21,648 bases of DNA. Origin: DATCYZ01 sp036526195. Lineage in GTDB: Bacteria > Pseudomonadota > Gammaproteobacteria > Burkholderiales > SG8-39. Both the position numbers and the translations under genes were made by a program. This document shows, one piece after another, positions 1 to 9,007 of the stretch. Position 1 is the first letter of the stretch. The number at the start of each line of letters is the position of its first letter. The DNA is taken from contig DATCYZ010000032.1 in NCBI GenBank assembly GCA_036526195.1, positions 1 through 21,648 of the forward strand, given 5' to 3'. The notes below the pieces were generated by a model. The model was given only the letters and a program-made list of their open reading frames with translations. It searched no databases and had not been told where the DNA came from.

Positions 1-30
1 AATCGCAGTTAAAGCGATAAAACCTCATTG

Positions 31-107
31 CCACAGAGATCACAGAGGACACAGAGAAGGTCAATTCGCTGGAAGGTTTTCCTCTGTGCGCTCTGTGATC
101 TCTGTGG
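31..107. repeat. Long inverted repeat built from CACAGAG heptamers
   Basis: The left arm (31-56) and right arm (82-107) pair over 17 perfect base pairs (31-47 with 91-107), then a 2-base mismatch, then 7 more pairs (50-56 with 82-88). The loop is 25 bases. Each arm contains the heptamer CACAGAG, or its complement, three times at 9-base spacing. The element begins 25 bases beyond the pilU stop codon, so it could fold in the pilU 3' transcript and act as a terminator or RNA stabiliser. No clean U-tract follows in the pilU direction. The composition differs from the surrounding GC-rich coding DNA. Similar CACAGAG-rich dispersed repeats are, from memory, common in environmental proteobacterial genomes, so this is probably one copy of an interspersed family. 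Confidence 0.85.
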
Positions 108-131
108 TAAAAGCTTTTGCTTGACGAGCTG

Positions 132-1268
132 TTAAACGATATCCAGATGTTCGATTCCCTTGGTTATGTCGCGGTCCTTCGACTCCTTGCCGTGCAGCTT
201 GATGTTAAGCCGCACCTCGTTGGTCGAGTCGGCGAAGCGCAAGGCATCCTCGAAGCTGATGCGGCCGGCTTCGTAGAGGTCGAACAGCGCCTGGTCAAAG
301 GTCTGCATGCCGAGCTCGCGCGACTTCTTCATGATCTCCTTGATGCCGTGGATCTCGCCCTTGAAGATCAGGTCGGAGATCAGCGGCGAATTCAGCAGGA
401 TTTCCACCGCGGCCGCGCGGCCCTTGCCTTCCTTCAGCGGGATCAGGCGCTGGGAGACCACCGCCTTCAGGTTGAGCGACAGGTCCATCAGCAGCTGGTG
501 GCGCCGCGCCTCGGGGAAGAAGTTGATGATCCGGTCCATCGCCTGGTTCGAGTTGTTGGCGTGCAGCGTGCCGAGGGCGAGGTGGCCGGTTTCGGCGAAG
601 GCGATGGCGTGCTCCATGACTTCCATGTCGCGGATCTCGCCGATCAGGATGACGTCGGGCGCCTGGCGCAGGGTGTTCTTCAGCGCGACTTCCCAGGAAT
701 CGGTGTCGACGCCGACTTCGCGCTGCGTGATCAGGCAGTTGCGGTGCGGGTGCACGTACTCGACCGGGTCCTCGATGGTGATGATGTGGCCGTGCGTGTT
801 CTCGTTGCGGTAGCCGATCATCGCGGCGAGGCTGGTCGACTTGCCCGAGCCCGTGCCGCCCACCACCAGCACCAGGCCGCGCTTGGTCATGATCACGTCC
901 TTCAGCACCGGCGGCAGCTTCAGGTCGTCGAACTCCGGGATCGCGGTGGTGATCACGCGCAGCACCATGCCGGCCTTGCCCATCTGCATGAAGCAGTTGA
1001 CGCGGAACCGGCCGATGCCGGCGGGGTTGATGGCGAAGTTGCACTCCTTGTTCGCCTCGAACTCCGCGGCCTGCTTGTCGTTCATGATCGCGCGCAGCAG
1101 CATCGCGGTGTGCTGCGGGTTGAGCGGTGTCTGCGACACCGGCGTCATCTTGCTGTCGATCTTCATCGCCGGCGGGAATTCCGCCGTGATGAACAGGTCC
1201 GAACCCTTCTTCGCGATCAACGCGCGCAGCAGGTCGTAAATGAACTTGGTAGCCTGTTCGCGCTCCAT
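132..1268 (-). CDS. pilU: PilU, type IV pilus retraction ATPase (PilT paralogue)
   Basis: A 378-residue member of the PilT/GspE secretion ATPase family. It is a cytoplasmic hexameric motor that assists PilT in depolymerising type IV pili for twitching motility. Visible motifs are a Walker A loop GGTGSGKS (about 137-144), an acidic segment ending TIEDPVEYVH, a Walker B region DVILIGEIRD, and the His box GHLALGTLHANN. It lacks the exact AIRNLIRE motif seen in the neighbouring PilT, which marks it as PilU. The chosen ATG at 1268 is preceded by a strong AGGAGGA ribosome site (complement of 1273-1279). A longer in-frame extension would run into pilT and is not needed. It lies 31 bases after the pilT stop, so it is almost certainly co-transcribed with pilT. 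The stop is TAA. Confidence 0.95.
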   Translation of the reverse strand: MEREQATKFIYDLLRALIAKKGSDLFITAEFPPAMKIDSKMTPVSQTPLNPQHTAMLLRAIMNDKQAAEFEANKECNFAINPAGIGRFRVNCFMQMGKAGMVLRVITTAIPEFDDLKLPPVLKDVIMTKRGLVLVVGGTGSGKSTSLAAMIGYRNENTHGHIITIEDPVEYVHPHRNCLITQREVGVDTDSWEVALKNTLRQAPDVILIGEIRDMEVMEHAIAFAETGHLALGTLHANNSNQAMDRIINFFPEARRHQLLMDLSLNLKAVVSQRLIPLKEGKGRAAAVEILLNSPLISDLIFKGEIHGIKEIMKKSRELGMQTFDQALFDLYEAGRISFEDALRFADSTNEVRLNIKLHGKESKDRDITKGIEHLDIV

Positions 1269-1299
1269 GGTGTCCTCCTGTCCCGTGTCGCCTTCCCGG

Positions 1300-2343
1300 T
1301 CAGCCCGGGAAGGTGTCCTTGTTGGCGGCCTTGCTGCGTGCTTCCGCTGCGGAGACCACATTGCGGGCAACCAGTTCCTGCAGGTTCTGGTCGAGCGTTT
1401 GCATGCCGATCTGGCGTCCGGTCTGGATCGCCGAGTACATCTGCGCGATTTTTGCCTCGCGGATCAGGTTGCGGATGGCCGGCGTGCCGATCATGATTTC
1501 ATGGGCTGCAACGCGACCCGCGCCGTCCTTCGTCTTCATCAGCGTCTGGGAGATTACAGCACGCAGCGATTCCGAGAGCATCGCGCGCACCATTTCCTTT
1601 TCCGCCGCGGGGAACACGTCGACGATCCGGTCGATGGTCTTCGCCGCGGATGAGGTGTGCAGTGTGCCGAACACCAGGTGGCCGGTCTCCGCGCCGGAGA
1701 GCGCAAGGCGGATGGTTTCGAGGTCGCGCATCTCGCCGACCAGGATCACGTCCGGGTCCTCGCGCAGCGCCGAGCGCAGCGCGTTCGCGAACGACAGCGT
1801 GTGGGGCCCGACCTCGCGCTGGTTGATCAGGCACTTCTTCGACTCGTGCACGAACTCGATCGGATCCTCGATGGTGAGGATGTGGCCGTGCTCTTCCTCG
1901 TTCTTGTGGTTGATCATCGCCGCCAGCGTGGTCGACTTGCCCGAGCCGGTCGGTCCGGTGACCAGCACGATGCCGCGGGGATAGTCGGAAATTTCCTTGA
2001 AGATCTTCGGCGCCTTCAGGTCCTCCAGCGACAGGATCTTCGACGGAATGGTCCGCATCACCGCCGCGGCGCCGCGGTTCTGCACGAAGGCGTTGACGCG
2101 GAAGCGCGCCAGGTTCGGCACCGCGAACGAGAAGTCGCACTCGAGGTTTTCCTCGTAGAACTTGCGCTGTCCGTCGTTCATGATGTCGTAGATCATGCCG
2201 TGCACGTCCTTGTGCTCGAGCGGCGGCACGTTGATCTTGCGCACGTCGCCGTGCACCCGGATCATGGGCGGCAGTCCGGAGGACAGGTGCAGGTCGGAGG
2301 CCTTGTTCTTGACGACGAAGGCGAGGAGTTCGGTCAGATCCAT
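1300..2343 (-). CDS. pilT: PilT, type IV pilus twitching motility ATPase
   Basis: A 347-residue cytoplasmic hexameric ATPase that powers pilus retraction. Length and residue numbering match the family closely. It has Walker A GPTGSGKS at 130-137, catalytic Glu204 in the Walker B segment DVILVGEMRD, the His box GHLVFGTLHTSS, and the retraction-specific AIRNLIRE motif at 289-296. The start at 2343 gives the expected N-terminus MDLTELLAF; a much longer in-frame extension upstream reads antisense through yggS and proC and is an artefact of GC-rich DNA. Upstream, yggS is divergent with only 48 bases between start codons. Downstream, pilU follows in the same direction. pilTU next to yggS and proC is a common arrangement in beta- and gammaproteobacteria. 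Confidence 0.97.
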   Translation of the reverse strand: MDLTELLAFVVKNKASDLHLSSGLPPMIRVHGDVRKINVPPLEHKDVHGMIYDIMNDGQRKFYEENLECDFSFAVPNLARFRVNAFVQNRGAAAVMRTIPSKILSLEDLKAPKIFKEISDYPRGIVLVTGPTGSGKSTTLAAMINHKNEEEHGHILTIEDPIEFVHESKKCLINQREVGPHTLSFANALRSALREDPDVILVGEMRDLETIRLALSGAETGHLVFGTLHTSSAAKTIDRIVDVFPAAEKEMVRAMLSESLRAVISQTLMKTKDGAGRVAAHEIMIGTPAIRNLIREAKIAQMYSAIQTGRQIGMQTLDQNLQELVARNVVSAAEARSKAANKDTFPG

Positions 2344-2349
2344 TACAAT
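2344..2349 (+). promoter_or_regulatory. Candidate -10 element for yggS-proC-yggT
   Basis: TACAAT matches the sigma-70 -10 consensus at five of six positions. It lies about 43 bases upstream of the yggS start, in the 48-base divergent gap with pilT. I see no good -35 hexamer at 16-18 bases, because that stretch is inside the pilT coding sequence. Confidence 0.3.
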
Positions 2350-2391
2350 TCTCGCTTGGGGTGCGGGGAAAGCCCGCGCCGGTCCAAAAGT

Positions 2392-3099
2392 ATGGACATG
2401 ATCGGTGACACTTTGCAAGCCGTTCGCGCGCGCATCGCGCACGCGGCGCGCGATGCGGGGCGTGATCCGGCGTCGGTCGCGCTCGTCGCCGTCTCGAAGA
2501 TGCATCCCGCGGCGCGCATTGCCGAGGCGGCTGCGGCGGGCCAGCGTGCGTTCGGCGAGAACTACGTGCAGGAGGCGCTTGCCAAGATGGACATGCTCGG
2601 CACGCAGTCCGCGGCCCTCGAATGGCACTTCATCGGTCCGCTCCAGAGCAACAAGACCCGGCAGGTGGCGGAACGCTTCGCCTGGGTACAGAGCGTGGAC
2701 CGGCTGAAGATCGCCGAGCGCCTCTCCGCCCAGCGCCCGGCCGGGCAGGCCCCGCTCAATGTGCTCCTGCAGGTGAACATTTCCGGTGAATCGACCAAGA
2801 GCGGCGTTGCGCCCGCGGACGCCGCGGCGCTTGCGCAAGGGGTGGCGGGGCTGCCGCGCCTTGCCCTGCGCGGCCTGATGGCCGTGCCCGAGCCGGCGCC
2901 GGACCGCGCCCGGCAGCGCGCGTGTTTCGCGATGCTGCGCGAGCTCTTCGAGCGCCTGCGCGCCGCGCACCCCGGCATGGACACGCTGTCGATGGGCATG
3001 TCCGACGATCTCGAATCGGCCGTCGCAGAGGGCGCGACTCTGGTGCGCATCGGCACGGCGATCTTCGGCGCGCGCCCGCCGGCACGGGCCGCGGCGTGA
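2392..3099 (+). CDS. yggS: YggS/PLPBP family pyridoxal-phosphate homeostasis protein
   Basis: A 235-residue cytoplasmic protein with the alanine-racemase-like TIM-barrel fold. It binds pyridoxal phosphate without known enzyme activity and buffers vitamin B6 and amino-acid/keto-acid balance. The PLP lysine is Lys36 in AVSKMHP. Other family signatures are FGENYVQE, WHFIGPLQSNKTR, VNISGESTKSG, LRGLMAVP and the C-terminal LSMGMSDDLESAV with VRIGTAIFG. The ATG at 2392 is preferred over one two codons later because it places the PLP lysine at residue 36, as in E. coli YggS; the ribosome site is weak either way. Its stop overlaps the GTG start of proC, so translation is probably coupled. The pairing with proC fits a shared role in proline and PLP-linked metabolism. 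Confidence 0.95.
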   Translation: MDMIGDTLQAVRARIAHAARDAGRDPASVALVAVSKMHPAARIAEAAAAGQRAFGENYVQEALAKMDMLGTQSAALEWHFIGPLQSNKTRQVAERFAWVQSVDRLKIAERLSAQRPAGQAPLNVLLQVNISGESTKSGVAPADAAALAQGVAGLPRLALRGLMAVPEPAPDRARQRACFAMLRELFERLRAAHPGMDTLSMGMSDDLESAVAEGATLVRIGTAIFGARPPARAAA

Positions 3100-3908
3100 G
3101 GATCGCCTTTCTCGGCGGGGGCAACATGGCGGCCGCGCTGATCGGCGGCCTGATCGCCCGTGGCACCGATGCGCGCGACCTGTCGGTGATCGAAGTGAAC
3201 GACGCGGCGCGTGAGCGGCTCGTGGCGCGTTTTCCGGTGCGGGTTTCGACGGCACCGGACGCGGGGCTGCTCGAAGCCGACACCCTGGTCCTGGCGGTCA
3301 AGCCCCAGGACATGCGCGCGGCCCTGTCCGCGCTGGGCGGCGAGCTTGGCGCGCGACTGGTGATCAGCGTTGCCGCCGGGGTGCGGCTGGAGACCCTGTC
3401 GCGCTGGCTGGGCGGGCATACGCGCATCGTGCGGGCCATGCCGAACATGCCTGCGCTGATCGGGATGGGGATCACGGGCCTGTATGCCGCCGCGTCGGTG
3501 GATGCCAAGGAACGCGCGCGCGCCGAGGCGGTGCTCGCCGCCGTCGGCGAGGTGGTCTGGGTCGATGCGGAGGCGCTGCTCGACCCCGTGACCGCGGTCT
3601 CCGGCAGCGGACCGGCCTACGTGTTCTGGTTCATCGAGCAGTTGGCCGCGGCCGGCGAAAAGCTCGGGCTCTCGCCGCAGGCGGCTGCGAAGCTGGCGAT
3701 CGCCACGGTGCGCGGGGCGGCCGAACTCGCGGCGCGTTCGGACCAGTCGCCTTCGACCCTGCGCGAACAGGTCACCTCGACGGGCGGGACCACGGCGGCC
3801 GCGCTCGCGGTGATGGCCGAGGAGGGCATGGCCGCTCGCCTCGCGCGCGCGGTCGAGGCCGCCAGCCGGCGCGGCGAGACGCTCGGCCGCGAACTGGACG
3901 ACGCCTGA
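3096..3908 (+). CDS. proC: Pyrroline-5-carboxylate reductase
   Basis: A 270-residue enzyme that catalyses the last step of proline synthesis, the NAD(P)H-dependent reduction of 1-pyrroline-5-carboxylate. The N-terminal Rossmann loop GGGNMAAALIGGL starts at about residue 7. A segment VRAMPNMPALIGMGITG follows. The C-terminal signature runs from TAVSGSGPAYVFWFIE to LREQVTSTGGTTAAAL. No ATG lies upstream of the dinucleotide-binding loop, so the GTG at 3096 is the start; it overlaps the yggS stop in a GTGA arrangement. The stop overlaps the next start as TGATG. Length is normal for the family. The gene is the middle of a tightly overlapping yggS-proC-yggT unit. Confidence 0.97.
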   Translation: MRIAFLGGGNMAAALIGGLIARGTDARDLSVIEVNDAARERLVARFPVRVSTAPDAGLLEADTLVLAVKPQDMRAALSALGGELGARLVISVAAGVRLETLSRWLGGHTRIVRAMPNMPALIGMGITGLYAAASVDAKERARAEAVLAAVGEVVWVDAEALLDPVTAVSGSGPAYVFWFIEQLAAAGEKLGLSPQAAAKLAIATVRGAAELAARSDQSPSTLREQVTSTGGTTAAALAVMAEEGMAARLARAVEAASRRGETLGRELDDA

Positions 3909-4495
3909 TGTTCACGCAGATCACGCAGTTCCTCGTCGAGACGCTCGCCGGGTTCTTCGTCTTCCTGCTGCTCGCGCGGTTTCATTTCCAGTGGCTGCGC
4001 GTGCCGTTTCGCAACCAGATCGGCGAGTTCGTCATCGTCTGCACCAACTGGATCGTGCGCCCGGCGCGCCGCGTCATCCCGGCGCTGGCCGGGTTCGATC
4101 TCGCCACCTGGATCGCCGCCTGGCTGGTGCAGGCGCTCGCGCTCTGGGCGGTGCTGGCACTGCGCGGCTGGGACCCGGGGGCGTCCGTCGGCACCGCGAT
4201 CGCGGTGCTCGCCGGGCTCTCGCTCGTCGACCTGGTGCGCCTCAGCCTGTACCTGCTGATGTTCGCGATCTTCGTGCAGATCGTGCTGTCCTGGCTCAGC
4301 CCGCACTCGCCGGCGGGCGCGATGTTCGAGCCGGTCACGCGCCCGTTCCTGCGGCCCGTGCGGCGGATCATCCCGCCGATCGCCAACATCGACCTGTCGC
4401 CGCTGGTGCTGCTGGTGCTGCTGCAGGTGCTGCTGATTCCGCTCGCGCACCTGCGTGCCGCGGTCGGCGCCGCGCTCTTCGGCGTGCTGTCCTGA
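3908..4495 (+). CDS. yggT: YggT family integral membrane protein
   Basis: A 195-residue inner-membrane protein with two YGGT modules. Each has hydrophobic helices around a short amphipathic segment rich in Pro and Arg. The first module covers about residues 7-95 (FRNQIGEFV, WIVRPARRVIP). The second covers about 100-190 and carries the typical VLSWLSPHSP followed by PFLRPVRRIIPP. Function is not firmly established. Family members have been linked to osmotic tolerance, and the chloroplast relatives to thylakoid or nucleoid organisation. The start overlaps the proC stop by one base, so it is part of that operon. It converges on aceK with a 43-base gap that holds a hairpin. Confidence 0.93.
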   Translation: MFTQITQFLVETLAGFFVFLLLARFHFQWLRVPFRNQIGEFVIVCTNWIVRPARRVIPALAGFDLATWIAAWLVQALALWAVLALRGWDPGASVGTAIAVLAGLSLVDLVRLSLYLLMFAIFVQIVLSWLSPHSPAGAMFEPVTRPFLRPVRRIIPPIANIDLSPLVLLVLLQVLLIPLAHLRAAVGAALFGVLS

Positions 4496-4507
4496 GCAAC
4501 GCCGGCT

Positions 4508-4527
4508 GCGGCGCGAGGCTGCGCCGC
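4508..4527. terminator. GC hairpin between convergent yggT and aceK
   Basis: GCGGCGC and GCGCCGC form a perfect 7-bp stem with a 6-base loop, in the short gap between two convergent genes. There is no U-tract on either side, so it would be an atypical terminator or simply a 3'-end stabilising hairpin. In DNA this GC-rich, chance stems are common. Confidence 0.35.
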
Positions 4528-4538
4528 GCGTTCGCCGC

Positions 4539-6338
4539 TCAGCGAACGAAGCGCACCGCCTCCGGATAGGGAAACACGTCCGCCTGCACGCCATGGCGCA
4601 CGCGGGCCTGCGTGCCGGACCAGAATTCCGGGTCCATGAGGTCGGCGTGCACTTCGAGCAGCATGTCGCGCGAGGCCGGGTCGCTGACCAGGAAGCGCTC
4701 GAACTGTTCCGGGAAGACATCGTGCGGCCCGACCGAGTAGTACGGTTCCGCGGACATCTCGTCCTCGTGCGTGCGCGGCGGCGGGATGCGGCGGAAGTTG
4801 CACTCGGCCATGTAGGCGATCTCGTCGTAATCGTAGAACACGACGCGGCCGTGGCGCGTGACGCCGAAATTCTTCAGCAGCATGTCGCCGGGAAAGATGC
4901 CGGCGCCGGCAAGCTCCTTGATCGCGCTGCCGTACTCGTGCAGCGCATTGCGCAGGCGCGCCGTGTCGCCGTCGCGCTTTGCCTCCTCGACATAGAGGTT
5001 CAGCGGCTGCATGCGTCGCTCGATATAGACGTGGCGGATGACGACCTGGTCGCCCTCGATCTCGATGCTGGACGCGGCCCCGGCCTTCAACTCCTCGAGC
5101 ATCTCCGGGTCGAAGCGCTCGAGCGGCAGCGCCACCAGCGAGTATTCAAGCGTGTCGGCGAGCCGGCCCACGCGGTCGTGGAATTTCACCAGCTGGTACT
5201 TGTCCTTGACCGTCTGCCGGTCCATTTCCTTGGGCGGCGCGAAATGGTCGCGGATCACCTTGAAGACGTAGGGAAACGAGGGCAGCGTGAAGACCAGCAT
5301 CACCATGCCGCGAATCCCCGGCGCGACCACGAAATTGTCGGAGGAATGCCGCAGGTGATAGAAGAGGTCGCGGTAGAAAAGCGTCTTGCCCTGTTTGGCG
5401 AGTCCCACGGTCATGTACATTTCCGCGCGCGGCTTCTTCGGCATCAGCTGCCGCAGGAAGGACACGGTGGCGGCGGGCACTTCCATGTCGACGAAGAAGT
5501 AGGCGCGCGAGAAGGAGAACAGCACCACCAGCAGGTCCGGGTCGAGCAGGATCGCGTCCAGGTACAGCTCGCCGCGTGCGTTCTGCAGGATCGGCACCGC
5601 GAAGGCAGCCTCCTGGTTGCCGTTGACGATGCGGCCGATCGCATAGGCGGCCTTGTTGCGGAAGAAGAGCGACCCCAGCACCTGGATCTGCAGGTTCGGC
5701 CGCCCCCGCGTCGGCCGTGGAAAGTGCCGGCGCAGGGCGCGCAGCACGCCGCGCAGGTCGCGGCCCAGGTTCTCGAACGGATTGGCGAGCGCGAAATCCG
5801 CGAGGATGTTCTTCATCACGGTGCGCAGTCCGGCGTTGCCGCGCCCGGGTCGCGGGTAGTAGCAGCGGTAGGCAGGCTCGTCCCCCTCGAGGTGCTCGGT
5901 GGCCACGGCCGGGCGCCAGAAGATGAACTCGTTGCGGTAGTAGCGCCGGTGCAGCACGTTGCAGGCGACCGAGTTGTAGAAGGTCTCCGCGCACTCCGGC
6001 TGTCGGTGGTCGTGCAGCAGCGGGATGAACGCCAGCTTGACCGCGCGCCACAGCGATTCGTCGGTCTCGGCCTCCGGGAAGTCCGCCTTCAGGGCCTCGA
6101 CGGTTTCATCCACGCGGTGGTCGTACATCTCGATGCGCTCGCGCGCGAGCACGCGCATGGCGGCCCAGTCGGCAGCCTCGAAGCAGCGCTTGGCGCGTCG
6201 CGAGGCCTCGCGAAACAGCGTGTAGTGCCGGTCGAAGCCGGCAAGGATCACCCCCGCGACCTCGGCCGCGCGGGGGCCGCGCCCGGTCCCGCTCTCGCGC
6301 GCAGCCGCGATCGGCAGAACGCGGGCGGAACCGCTCAC
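4539..6338 (-). CDS. aceK: Isocitrate dehydrogenase kinase/phosphatase
   Basis: A 599-residue bifunctional enzyme that phosphorylates and dephosphorylates isocitrate dehydrogenase, diverting isocitrate to the glyoxylate shunt during growth on acetate or fatty acids. The N-terminal regulatory half (about 1-330) contains FYNSVACNVLHRRYYRNEFIF. The C-terminal kinase half has the nucleotide loop APGIRGMVMLVF (339-350), the ATP lysine in YVFKVIRD (Lys360), catalytic GDMLLKN (Asp485) and the metal site FYDYDEI (501-507). All key elements are present. The start is GTG at 6338, seven bases after the aceA stop, with no clear ribosome site, which suggests translational coupling to aceA. The N-terminus includes about 25 low-complexity residues, so an internal start is possible. 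Length is usual for the family. Confidence 0.96.
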   Translation of the reverse strand: MSGSARVLPIAAARESGTGRGPRAAEVAGVILAGFDRHYTLFREASRRAKRCFEAADWAAMRVLARERIEMYDHRVDETVEALKADFPEAETDESLWRAVKLAFIPLLHDHRQPECAETFYNSVACNVLHRRYYRNEFIFWRPAVATEHLEGDEPAYRCYYPRPGRGNAGLRTVMKNILADFALANPFENLGRDLRGVLRALRRHFPRPTRGRPNLQIQVLGSLFFRNKAAYAIGRIVNGNQEAAFAVPILQNARGELYLDAILLDPDLLVVLFSFSRAYFFVDMEVPAATVSFLRQLMPKKPRAEMYMTVGLAKQGKTLFYRDLFYHLRHSSDNFVVAPGIRGMVMLVFTLPSFPYVFKVIRDHFAPPKEMDRQTVKDKYQLVKFHDRVGRLADTLEYSLVALPLERFDPEMLEELKAGAASSIEIEGDQVVIRHVYIERRMQPLNLYVEEAKRDGDTARLRNALHEYGSAIKELAGAGIFPGDMLLKNFGVTRHGRVVFYDYDEIAYMAECNFRRIPPPRTHEDEMSAEPYYSVGPHDVFPEQFERFLVSDPASRDMLLEVHADLMDPEFWSGTQARVRHGVQADVFPYPEAVRFVR

Positions 6339-6345
6339 CGCGGGC

Positions 6346-7656
<1,311 letters not shown>

Positions 7657-7757
7657 GTGTCCCCTTTCGCAATATCGGTGGTTTGGAGGAGCCCGCCCCA
7701 TGAGCGGGTGATTCGACCCACCTTATCGCAAATCCATGGCGCACAGCAACAATCCAC

Positions 7758-7786
7758 AGAATATGCGGTGAAATTCACTAAAACAA
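7758..7786 (-). promoter_or_regulatory. Candidate aceA-aceK promoter with palindrome in the spacer
   Basis: On the minus strand, TTGTTT (7781-7786) and TATTCT (7758-7763) are separated by exactly 17 bases. They match the -35 and -10 consensus at three and four of six positions, so this would be a weak, probably regulated promoter. The spacer contains GTGAA-T-TTCAC (7768-7778), a perfect 5+5 palindrome, a natural position for a repressor. The predicted leader before aceA is roughly 90 bases and includes a small GC hairpin. Confidence 0.45.
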
Positions 7787-7820
7787 GCATTTACATGGCG
7801 TTAGACGCCTTCCGTTTCAC

Positions 7821-7836
7821 GATATGGAGGCATATC
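7821..7836. promoter_or_regulatory. Palindrome GATATG-GAGG-CATATC upstream of aceA
   Basis: A perfect 6+6 inverted repeat with a 4-base centre. It lies about 35 bases upstream of the candidate aceA -35 element, in an AT-richer patch between rodA and aceA. Position and symmetry suit an activator or repressor site. The regulator cannot be named from the sequence. Confidence 0.35.
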
Positions 7837-7882
7837 TCATGGCACTATTGCTACGCACCATCCGCACGCGCGGACCCTCGCC

Positions 7883-9007
7883 TCAGGTCTGGACCAGCGT
7901 CCGGTGCCGCTGGATGCTCATCAGCATGCCGAGCCCGACGAACAGCGTCAGCATCGCGGTCCCGCCGTAGGAGAGGAACGGCAGCGGGACGCCGACCACC
8001 GGCAGGATGCCGGACACCATGCCCATGTTGACGAAGGCATAGGTGAAGAAGATGAGCGTCAGGGCCCCGGCCAGCATGCGGCCGAAGAAGCTTGCCGCGC
8101 CGGCGGCGATCATCAGGCCGCGGCCGATGAGCAGCGCATAGAGCACGATCAGCACCAGGTTACCGATCAGGCCGAACTCCTCGGAGTAGACGGCAAAGAT
8201 GAAATCCGTGTGGCGTTCCGGGATGAACTCGAGGTGCGACTGCGAGCCCTTCAGCCAGCCCTTGCCGGCGAGCCCGCCCGAGCCGATGGCGATGGTGGAC
8301 TGGATGATGTGATAGCCGGCGCCGAGCGGGTCCTGCGTCGGGTCGAGCAGCATGAGCACGCGCCTGCGCTGGTAGTCGTGCAGCAGTCCCCAGATCGGCG
8401 GCAGGCTTGCGAGGCCGATCAGCGCCGTCAGGACGATGGCCTTCCAGCGAATGCCCGCGAAGTAGATGACATAGGCGCCGGCCGCCGCGACCAGCACCGC
8501 GGTGCCGAGATCCGGCTGGCGCGCGATCAGCAGCACCGGCACAGCCAGCAACAGCGCGGCGAGCGCGAAATCGCGCGCGCGCAGGGCGCCTTCGTTGCGA
8601 TGGAAGTACCAGGCGAGCATCATCGGCATGGCGAGCTTCATCATCTCCGAGGGCTGGAAGCGCGTCACGCCGACGTGCAGCCAGCGCCGCGCGCCGTTCA
8701 CCACGTCGCCGAACAGCGCCACCGCGATGAGCAGGACCAGTCCGAGCAGGTACGCCGGCGGCGCGAGCCGCATCAGCGTCTGCGGCGGCAGGCGCGCGAC
8801 CAGCCACATCGCCGCAAGCCCGACCGCGAGATTGGTCATCTGGCCGTTCATGCGCGCCGGGTTCTCGTAGCTTGCGGAGTAGAGCGTCAGGAGTCCGAGC
8901 CCGGCGATGCCGAGCGCGATGCCGAGCAGCGTGTTGTCGATGCCGTCCATGGCACGCGCCGCGACGCGCCGGAAGAACTGGGCGAACAGCTGGGCGTTCA
9001 GTTCCAT
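7883..9007 (-). CDS. rodA: RodA, SEDS-family peptidoglycan glycosyltransferase
   Basis: A 374-residue polytopic inner-membrane protein (about ten hydrophobic helices) of the SEDS family. It polymerises lipid II into glycan strands for lateral wall growth, paired with the transpeptidase PBP2 encoded just upstream. Conserved parts include NGARRWLHVG near residue 110, FQPSEMMKL, RQPDLGTA, the periplasmic loop around GWLKGSQSHLEFIPERHTDF, and the C-terminal GVPLPFLSYGGT. The ATG at 9007 overlaps the mrdA stop by 10 bases, giving coupling. A second Met 18 codons later is an alternative start that would remove the short cytoplasmic tail. It is the last gene of the mre operon; the stop is TGA. Confidence 0.97.
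   Translation of the reverse strand: MELNAQLFAQFFRRVAARAMDGIDNTLLGIALGIAGLGLLTLYSASYENPARMNGQMTNLAVGLAAMWLVARLPPQTLMRLAPPAYLLGLVLLIAVALFGDVVNGARRWLHVGVTRFQPSEMMKLAMPMMLAWYFHRNEGALRARDFALAALLLAVPVLLIARQPDLGTAVLVAAAGAYVIYFAGIRWKAIVLTALIGLASLPPIWGLLHDYQRRRVLMLLDPTQDPLGAGYHIIQSTIAIGSGGLAGKGWLKGSQSHLEFIPERHTDFIFAVYSEEFGLIGNLVLIVLYALLIGRGLMIAAGAASFFGRMLAGALTLIFFTYAFVNMGMVSGILPVVGVPLPFLSYGGTAMLTLFVGLGMLMSIQRHRTLVQT

Larger units (their letters stand above)
7657..7882. other. Intergenic region between rodA 3' end and aceA
   Basis: 226 bases, visibly less GC-rich than the flanking genes. It holds the candidate aceA promoter and two palindromes annotated separately. Just past the rodA stop is a small TCCGC/GCGGA stem (7861-7865 with 7870-7874) without a U-tract, too weak to call a terminator. 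rodA and aceA point the same way, so some read-through from the cell-shape operon into aceA is possible. Confidence 0.6.

Noticed and set aside
31..107. CRISPR-like array from the repeated CACAGAG units
   Set aside because: Repeats are only 7 bases at 9-base spacing, with no spacers and no cas genes.
109..118. AAAAGCTTTT palindrome as part of a pilU terminator
   Set aside because: Only 10 bp with no loop, and common by chance in AT-rich DNA. It lies between pilU and the larger hairpin, which is the better structural candidate.
117..1653. Long open frames antisense to pilU and the pilT 3' end
   Set aside because: They are mirror frames of strongly recognised genes in GC-rich DNA. Their products are low-complexity, rich in Arg, His, Asp and Ala, with no motif.
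2344..3255. Upstream extension of pilT to position 3255
   Set aside because: The added residues are antisense to yggS and proC and very Arg-rich; the family start MDLTELLAF at 2343 is clear.
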